A program made the position numbers and the translations under genes. 64,000 bases of DNA, from contig JAMYGW020000005.1 of assembly GCA_025617375.2 (NCBI GenBank), positions 2,046,001 through 2,110,000 on the forward strand. Reading direction: 5' to 3'. Below are positions 58,306-64,000 of this stretch, in pieces (within the stretch, counting starts at the first letter, position 1; each line of letters opens with the position of its first letter). The notes under the pieces were generated by a model, which was given only the letters and a program-made list of their open reading frames with translations, was not told the origin of the DNA and ran no database searches. Source of the stretch: Acarospora socialis (lineage: Eukaryota; Ascomycota; Lecanoromycetes; Acarosporales; Acarosporaceae).

Positions 58306-59403
58306 CTATTTCGCCCCCGGCCCTGTATAACCATTATCCGGCAAATACAAATGCCTCACGGCGCCCTCTTTCGTTAAAACCACCATCCGGATGACCCCGC
58401 CGGAACTCCCATCCCACTTGATCGCCTCCTGCAACGCGCCTTTCACGAACGCGATGCCCTCCTCCTCGCTCATGCCCTCCCTCCAGTTGGCGTCGCAGTA
58501 GCCGTAGATGTACGTGCTGCCGGAGCCGCCGATGGCATACGACTGCTTGTGCAGCGAGCCGCCGAGCGGGATCGAGTAGACTTGGCCGCCGTGGCGGGCG
58601 TCGTAGCCGGCGATGATGATGCCCGCGCTGGTGATGTAGGTGTCGTCAGCAATGTGTTCCGTCTCCCATTCCGTCTCTTCCCCTTTCCCATATTCGCACG
58701 AAACCCACACCCCCGGGCCCTCTCCCCAACAACACATACACACCCCTCCTTTCCCCTTCCACGCAACGACAACGAGACAAGAAAACACCAACACACGCAC
58801 CTCAACTGGTCCTTATTATCATAACACAGCTCCTGAAAGAGCGCCGCCGCCGTCTGCGTCGTCGGTCCCTCGTCGTGGCTGATGCCGTACATGCCCAGGT
58901 GGTAGTGCACGATGTCCGCCACCGCCTGCGTGTCGGCCGCCGAGCCGGACCGGCAGCACCAGATCGTGTCGTGCACTTGCGTCAGCTTGTCCGTCACCCG
59001 GTTCGCGATGTAGGCGCCTGTTGTCGTCCGGCTGTCGGCGCCGAGGATCACGCCCGAGGAGAAGTTGATGGCCATTCTGTGGGTCGGAAGGGGTGGGGGG
59101 TTAGTTGGGGTGGGTCAATGGGGAGGGTGCGGGGGGGATAGGAAGGGGAGGTGGAGGGGAGGTTTGGATTGGTACATGGAGGTTCCGAGACTGCGGTGGG
59201 AGGGAGGTGGTTAGCTTGTTGAGTTGGTGGACGGGCGGGTGGGGAGTCGGTACTTGACTTCGCCTTTTTTGAGGTGGTCCATGTCGACGTGGATGCCATC
59301 TGGGTTCTGGTCAGTTGCGGGCCTGGTGCGAAGATGTATGTTTCTCTTGTCAAGATGCCATACCTTCCCTCAGCATGCCTGTTGCGGGCAGCTCCATCAG
59401 CAT
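58306..59403 (-). CDS. PRE3: 20S proteasome beta1 subunit (PRE3/PSMB6)
   Basis: Catalytic beta1 subunit with caspase-like (post-acidic) activity of the 20S core. Five exons: 59364-59403, 59254-59299, 59176-59190, 58801-59076 and 58306-58627 (232 aa). The propeptide is 31 residues ([14 protein letters not shown] ... KKGEVNLG), cleaved before Thr32, which becomes the N-terminal nucleophile ([18 protein letters not shown]). [20 protein letters not shown] carries the expected catalytic Asp and Lys, and [17 protein letters not shown] and [16 protein letters not shown] are family blocks. Exon 3 is only 15 nt and encodes the residues around the cleavage site. All five exons are needed to keep the frame. 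The gene diverges from the BEM46-type hydrolase gene. Confidence 0.95.
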
Positions 59404-59964
59404 CGTAGCGTTGTGGGTCCCTGTGGAGGTGGGGGTAAGGGTATGTAAGCTCGAGAAGAGTTTTCAGAGTATGGCGGGAGTCTGATTGAATGAAGGGGCT
59501 GTCGGGGTGTGTTTTGATGGGTAGAACTGTTGTAGTAATAAACTTCACATCAACTTGTCTACAGATATAAGAGGCAGCTTTGACGCGTACGGCTACCCTG
59601 AGGCACCAAGATGGCCCAAGCTTCTCGCTAATCTCGAAAGCTCCCCTAACATCTCATCCCTGTACCTACCTTAGGTAGGCGTGACGTACCTACTCCGTAC
59701 AGTACCTGTTCAAGGATATATTGGCCCCGATCTCTCCACTTCGAAAGGTCTCTTCCACTGTTGGCGCTCGTGTGTATCTGTCTCCTTCTGAACAACCTTA
59801 GCTGCTGGCGGCTCACGAATTCACGCGCCTCATCCAGTACGTGCCGCAGCAGTGGGAACAACCGCAGTACAGCTCCGGTCAATCGCTCAGACACCAACCT
59901 TATTCGTTTCCGTCAAATCACCACCGCCTACCGCACCAACTACCCCCGAACAGACCCACTCCCA
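59404..59964. promoter_or_regulatory. Divergent promoter region, PRE3 (-) / BEM46-like (+)
   Basis: 561 bp between start codons. Near 59663-59697 it holds CCTACCTTAGGTAGG and GTACCTAC, a motif class also seen at 45.65, 47.8 and 47.9 kb. I saw no yeast-type PACE box (GGTGGCAAA). Confidence 0.5.
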
Positions 59965-61149
59965 ATGGCGAGCATGGCGACGCTCCTCCTCTCCTACCTC
60001 CGCCTCCCCCTCCTCGCCTCCTCCGGAATTGCCGTCCTAGCCAGCGGTCTCCTCTACCTCAAGCAGAAGTCCCAACCCCCCCTTCCCACTCACATTTCCC
60101 CCACAACAATGCCCTCACTAACCCGCCCTACCTACAGCGAACTGATCTACCCGCGCAACATCCCCGCCGGCTCCCACACCTCCACCGGCGTCCCCCGCCC
60201 CCCCTACTTCGGCATCAGCGACTACGAAGAACTCCTCCTCCCGACCCCGGACGGCGAGACCCTCAGCGCTTTCTTCATCCGTCCCTCCACCTCCCACTCC
60301 CACTCCCACAAAACACGGCTCCCTCCCGTCACGATCCTCATGTTCCACGGCAACGCCGGCAACATCGGCCACCGGGTCCCGATCGCGAAAGTACTAGAAG
60401 AGCACGTCGGGTGCGCCGTGCTAATGCTGGAGTATCGCGGGTACGGCCTCAGCACGGGCACGCCGGACGAGGAGGGGTTGAAGGTCGATGCGCAGACGGG
60501 GCTGGAGTATCTGCGGCAGAGGGAGGAGACGCGGAACACGAGGATTGTGGTGTATGGGCAGAGTCTGGGCGGCGCGGTGGGGATTTGGTTGGTGGAGAGG
60601 AATCAGGATCAGGGCGATATTGCGGGGCTGGTGTTGGAGAATACGTTTTTGAGTATTCGGAAGCTGATTCCGAGGTATGTCGTACACCGTGCCTTGTGGC
60701 TGCGTGAGGGGACGCGTGCGTGCGTGCGTGCGTGCGTCTGTTTACGAGGGAAGGGGGTGGCTGATTGCTGGGTCATGGGCAGTGCGTTTCCGCCCGCGCG
60801 GTTCCTGGTCGGGCTGTGTCATCAGTATTGGCCGAGCGAGGACATCCTACCGAAGATCAGGGATGTTCCGATTCTGTTCATTAGTGGGTTGAAGGATGAG
60901 ATCGTTCCGTGAGTGATCAGATCTACATAGCCACCCACGCCTCAAGGGAAGGTTGAGGTACGCAGGAATTACACTGACTGTTGCCTCGATAGTCCGTCGC
61001 ATATGCAACACCTCTATTCCGTCTGTCGGACGAAGACGAAGATATGGAAGGCGATTCCGAACGGGTCGCATAATGATACCGTTGCGGAACCGGATTACTT
61101 TCGGTATATCGCTGAGTTCATTCGGGAGCAGGTGATGAAAGCTTCATGA
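59965..61149 (+). CDS. bem46: BEM46/ABHD13-type alpha/beta hydrolase, membrane-anchored
   Basis: Serine hydrolase of the BEM46 family, which in Neurospora sits at the ER/plasma membrane and affects ascospore germination; the substrate is unknown. Three exons: 59965-60674, 60783-60908 and 60993-61149 (330 aa). An N-terminal membrane helix (LPLLASSGIAVLASGLLYL) anchors it. Catalytic features: oxyanion region LMFHGNAGNIGHR, nucleophile elbow YGQSLGGAVG (Ser200), Asp in ISGLKDEIVPPSHMQ and His in IPNGSHNDT, all present. The ATG at 59965 is the first giving the membrane helix close to the N-terminus; frames upstream are promoter sequence. Intron 1 (60675-60782) contains a GTGC/TGCG microsatellite near 60715-60736. 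Confidence 0.92.
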
Positions 61150-61382
61150 TAGAGGGATAATGACAACGCCGATGAAGGTCTTTTGCAGGTCACTTGGCAT
61201 TGCGCTGGGCGTTCTGGTCCTGCTGGCCGCGTCCCTATACCCTGCATGCTGGTAACTTACAGTGATTTAGATATGGCAATGGACGTGGCTATGAAGGCTT
61301 GCTTTAACTACAGGCTAGCTGGATTCTACAAAACAGTGGTCCTTGTACGGAAGCGATGACACAAGTATGAAGCTCATGCCGC
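61150..61382. other. Tail-to-tail spacer, BEM46-like / NF-X1
   Basis: A 233-bp interval between convergent stop codons; 3' UTRs only. Confidence 0.5.
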
Positions 61383-64000
61383 TCAATCAACACCAGACAG
61401 CGTAGCCGTGCCATCATCAATCTCTCCCTTGCCGGTATCTCCAACCACAGCCTCGTGAAGCGTCGACGTGGCAACTTCACTCTCACTTCCACCGACGCGC
61501 TTCTCCTCTCCCGAATCCTGTGTCGCGGGCCCATCCCCATCCCTACTGTCCACACTATTCCTCCCTTCACCACCACTCATCCCCTTCTCCGCCTCAGCCT
61601 CAGCCTCTTCCTCCCTCCTCACCTCCGCCTCCCAATCATCTACCACCAGTGACTTCTCCCTCTCCTTCTCTTCCCGCTCCCTCTCCCGTTTCTTCTTCGC
61701 CTCCGCCATCTTGCTTCCCAATACCGTATACACGCTCTTCGCCCCAACAGCCGCCTGGACCGGCGCGCGTCTCGGCGCCGCCGCTTTGGCCGCAACCTGG
61801 CTCCATCCGCCGTTGGTGGCAGCGTCGTCGACTTCGCGTCGGAGTATGTTGAGCGAGGGGTCGAGGGCACAGAGCTGGATTGTGGTGGCGAGGTGTTTGG
61901 CGTTAATGATGGGTGCGAGGACGGGTTTGAGGGATCTGAGGGCGGCTTCGACGGCTTTGTCGGCGGAGGAGATTTTGTTCGTGGAGTGGGCTTTGAGTAC
62001 GACTTCATCGGTAGGCAGGAAGGAAATGTCGAAGGTGAGTGTACTGGCGTATGAGAGGGTCGGGGAAAGGTCAGAGCGGACTTCTTCGACTGTCAGGCCG
62101 AAGCGGGGAGCGCTGAGGAGAAAGCCGTTGTACGGGGTCGAGGACGGGTTTGGCTTCTTTAAGCTATCGGCCGTTGCCTCTACCGAGCTTGTGAGCGCGC
62201 TCTTGACTTTCACGCACTCGGCCAGTGTCTTCGTTGGCGCCATAACGAATCGTGGCGTTTTGAAGATCGCGACGTGCCGATGAGGCTCGGGGTCCATGCT
62301 CTCGCTGTCGAGTCCGTAGTCTTCTGCCAGAGCATGCAAAAACGCTCGCTGGTGAGCTTGCATCGGTTTGAAGCGTAACCGCTTCTCGTGCTCATCGTTG
62401 GCGAAGACGCGGAACTCGCGCTCCTGGATTTGGGCCCACTTAACGTTCTCTTGAAACATCTTGAGTGTGTCGGCCGAGTACGGGATGTGATCGTCCTTGT
62501 GTGCGTCCGGGTCGATGTTGAGCGCGAGAGCGAGCTTCCGGTTGCGTTCCAGCCTCGCACACTCGTCATCGCAGGCGAGCGTCTTCTTACTGTTACCTTC
62601 ACCTGTCTTGGACGCGTTGCATCTCATCTCCTGTTTCAGGTGCTGACATTCGCAGGTGATGAAGAATTTGTGAGGACAAGGCTTATCCTCACGGCAAGCA
62701 TATGGAGCGTGACAAGTCTCTTCACATGGATGACCACAGAGTTTCTTGGCCTTGCCACAGGCTTGCTGACACGCTTTCCCAGCGTCTTCGCAGTCTCCCG
62801 GTTTGTGGCACAGCTTGCGGCAGAAATGAGAGCCACACTTGAGCTTCCTGCCACAGACCTCACCACAGCGGACGTCTGCGAGCCAACAGGGCTGGTTCTT
62901 TAGCCTCCTCTTGCCGCACATGCAACCTTTCTCTGTCAAGAAAGGGCACTTCGGACAGGCTTCGTCGTCTTCGTGGCAGTTGTGCGACACTTGTGGATGA
63001 CCGCAATTTTTCGATCTCTCGCACTCGAACCGGCAAGCGGGTGGCTTGGTGCCACAGGGTAATGGCGGCTGCAGCACGGTTCGTCCGCAGTGACAGCTAA
63101 GTTCATCGAAGATAGCTTCTCGACAACTGCCGCATGCACCTTTGTGACATAACTCAGGGCAGGTGTGGTTGCCGCACTTGAGACTTCTGCCACAAAGCCG
63201 AGTGCAGATATGTTCGGCCTCGAAACCCTCGTCGACCGCCCGGGATGCTGAGCCCAGAGGCCGAAGCTTCCGCTTCAAGGCTTGTCGCTCTGCTGCTCTG
63301 CGTTCTCCAGGACAGCATCGCTCTCCACATTCGTGGCGTCCACAGTTCAGCGACGCTTTGCATATCCGCATACACTGAGGTAGATCATCCGAGCCTTGAT
63401 GACATATCGTGGAAGATGAAGTCCGTCCACAGCGACAGCTGATCGATACCGTAAGCAGGCACGGCATGCATTCGCCAGAATGACATATTTGCTGGCAGGG
63501 ATGACCGCAGGCTAGCTTCTTGAGGCACCTTTTATTGCAATTCGGGATTGGGTCTCCGCAGGATTGCCGAGTAGAATTCGAGATTTCTTCTAACCGTGTC
63601 TTGCCACAAGGACAATGCGACACAACATCTGGCGACCGCGGGCAATGGGGCGATTCAACATCCTGCGGATGACATCGCTTCTCGCAACTGTGTTTGCCGC
63701 AATCGTACATCCTTCCACAAGATTGACCACAGTCAAACGTGCCAACCCATTGATCGATATTATCTTTTGACCCTGCCTCTGTCATCTTCATCACACTCTC
63801 CTTCTCCTCCCCTCGTTCACAGCAGACGATCGACTTTTCTACCTTCCCGCAATAGCAACGAGCGTCCACCAGAAACTCGCAAGCGCCACAAAGCCCTTCG
63901 TGACATTCCCGTTGGCAAGTGTGTTCGCCGCAAGGCATAAGGTCACCGCAAACCTCTCCACAGCTCCAACCTGTATCGTAATTCGTATCCACGCAACGCT
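61383..64000 (-). CDS. FAP1: NF-X1-type zinc-finger protein (FAP1), 5' partial
   Basis: The frame is open from the right edge of the window to the stop at 61383 (about 872 codons visible). Its first visible residues (RCVDTNYDTGWSCGEVCGD) continue an NF-X1 repeat, so the true start lies outside. At least nine NF-X1 fingers of the form CG...H.C...CH.G.C..C follow (for example CGEHTCQRECHEGLCGAC, CGNHTCPELCHKGACGSC, CGSHFCRKLCHKPGDC). Next comes a linker and an R3H single-stranded nucleic-acid-binding domain (REFRVFANDEHEKRLRFKPM, then AFLHALAEDYGLDSES). The C-terminal part has a coiled-coil-like Lys/Arg/Glu helix (AEAKKKREREREEKEREK). Yeast Fap1 binds FKBP12 and competes with rapamycin; the human homologue NFX1 is a transcription and RNA regulator. 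No intron occurs in the visible part. Confidence 0.93.
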   Translation of the reverse strand, partial: RCVDTNYDTGWSCGEVCGDLMPCGEHTCQRECHEGLCGACEFLVDARCYCGKVEKSIVCCERGEEKESVMKMTEAGSKDNIDQWVGTFDCGQSCGRMYDCGKHSCEKRCHPQDVESPHCPRSPDVVSHCPCGKTRLEEISNSTRQSCGDPIPNCNKRCLKKLACGHPCQQICHSGECMPCLLTVSISCRCGRTSSSTICHQGSDDLPQCMRICKASLNCGRHECGERCCPGERRAAERQALKRKLRPLGSASRAVDEGFEAEHICTRLCGRSLKCGNHTCPELCHKGACGSCREAIFDELSCHCGRTVLQPPLPCGTKPPACRFECERSKNCGHPQVSHNCHEDDEACPKCPFLTEKGCMCGKRRLKNQPCWLADVRCGEVCGRKLKCGSHFCRKLCHKPGDCEDAGKACQQACGKAKKLCGHPCEETCHAPYACREDKPCPHKFFITCECQHLKQEMRCNASKTGEGNSKKTLACDDECARLERNRKLALALNIDPDAHKDDHIPYSADTLKMFQENVKWAQIQEREFRVFANDEHEKRLRFKPMQAHQRAFLHALAEDYGLDSESMDPEPHRHVAIFKTPRFVMAPTKTLAECVKVKSALTSSVEATADSLKKPNPSSTPYNGFLLSAPRFGLTVEEVRSDLSPTLSYASTLTFDISFLPTDEVVLKAHSTNKISSADKAVEAALRSLKPVLAPIINAKHLATTIQLCALDPSLNILRREVDDAATNGGWSQVAAKAAAPRRAPVQAAVGAKSVYTVLGSKMAEAKKKREREREEKEREKSLVVDDWEAEVRREEEAEAEAEKGMSGGEGRNSVDSRDGDGPATQDSGEEKRVGGSESEVATSTLHEAVVGDTGKGEIDDGTATLSGVD

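Noticed and set aside
60715-60736. GTGC/TGCG microsatellite
   Set aside because: It lies within intron 1 of the BEM46-like gene and is a simple repeat without further signal.
62388-62903. Plus-strand 171-codon open frame
   Set aside because: It is antisense to the NF-X1 zinc-finger coding region; long antisense frames are expected from its GC-rich cysteine codons.

Overview
The window is nuclear DNA of a filamentous ascomycete (Pezizomycotina). Introns are short (about 46-125 bp, nearly all GT-AG), and the gene content is typical of moulds: a velvet regulator (VelB), a Zn2Cys6 ARCA-like transcription factor, an NRPS-like adenylate-forming reductase, a FAR-17a/AIG1 membrane protein and a PHO80-type cyclin. 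I cannot place the class from sequence alone. Where I give exons, each splice was read by eye and the summed exon length is a whole number of codons.

Layout. 1-7.8 kb: 3' part of an F-box-type gene (+, cut by the left edge), the ribosome-assembly WD40 gene rsa4 (-), and the meiotic MutS homologue MSH4 (+), which shares a 305-bp divergent promoter with rsa4. 7.8-12.4 kb: a gene-poor stretch with five head-to-tail tRNA-like repeat units (candidate Pol III transcripts, minus strand), a 150-bp MITE with 36-bp terminal inverted repeats, and a weak candidate for a cysteine-rich secreted protein. 12.4-17.5 kb: velB (+) and recyclin rcy1 (-), tail to tail. 18.2-21.7 kb: a broken NRPS-like A-T-R gene. 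It marks the start of a 20-kb gene-poor compartment (to about 38 kb) in which the only clearly intact gene is a seven-exon dihydroorotase (31.6-33.3 kb); a decayed unknown gene lies at 35.7-36.9 kb. 38.1-40.2 kb: the WD40-cyclophilin cyp15/PPWD1 (-).

41.3-64 kb is dense again: an intronless TIG/HExxH/CARDB metallopeptidase that looks bacterial in design (+), a secreted SnoaL/NTF2-like protein (-), a FAR-17a/AIG1 protein (-), an ARCA-like Zn2Cys6 regulator (+), the mitochondrial ATP synthase assembly factor ATP11 (-), a peroxisomal 4-coumarate-CoA-ligase-like enzyme (+), a PHO80-like cyclin (+), proteasome beta1/PRE3 (-), a BEM46-type alpha/beta hydrolase (+) and the 3' part of an NF-X1/FAP1 zinc-finger gene (-, cut by the right edge).

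Most genes are unlinked housekeeping functions. No biosynthetic cluster, CRISPR array, rRNA or standard tRNA gene was found. The most unusual items are the five-unit tRNA-like array, the bacterial-looking metallopeptidase, a 15-nt micro-exon next to the catalytic threonine of PRE3, and a GC-AG intron in cyp15.
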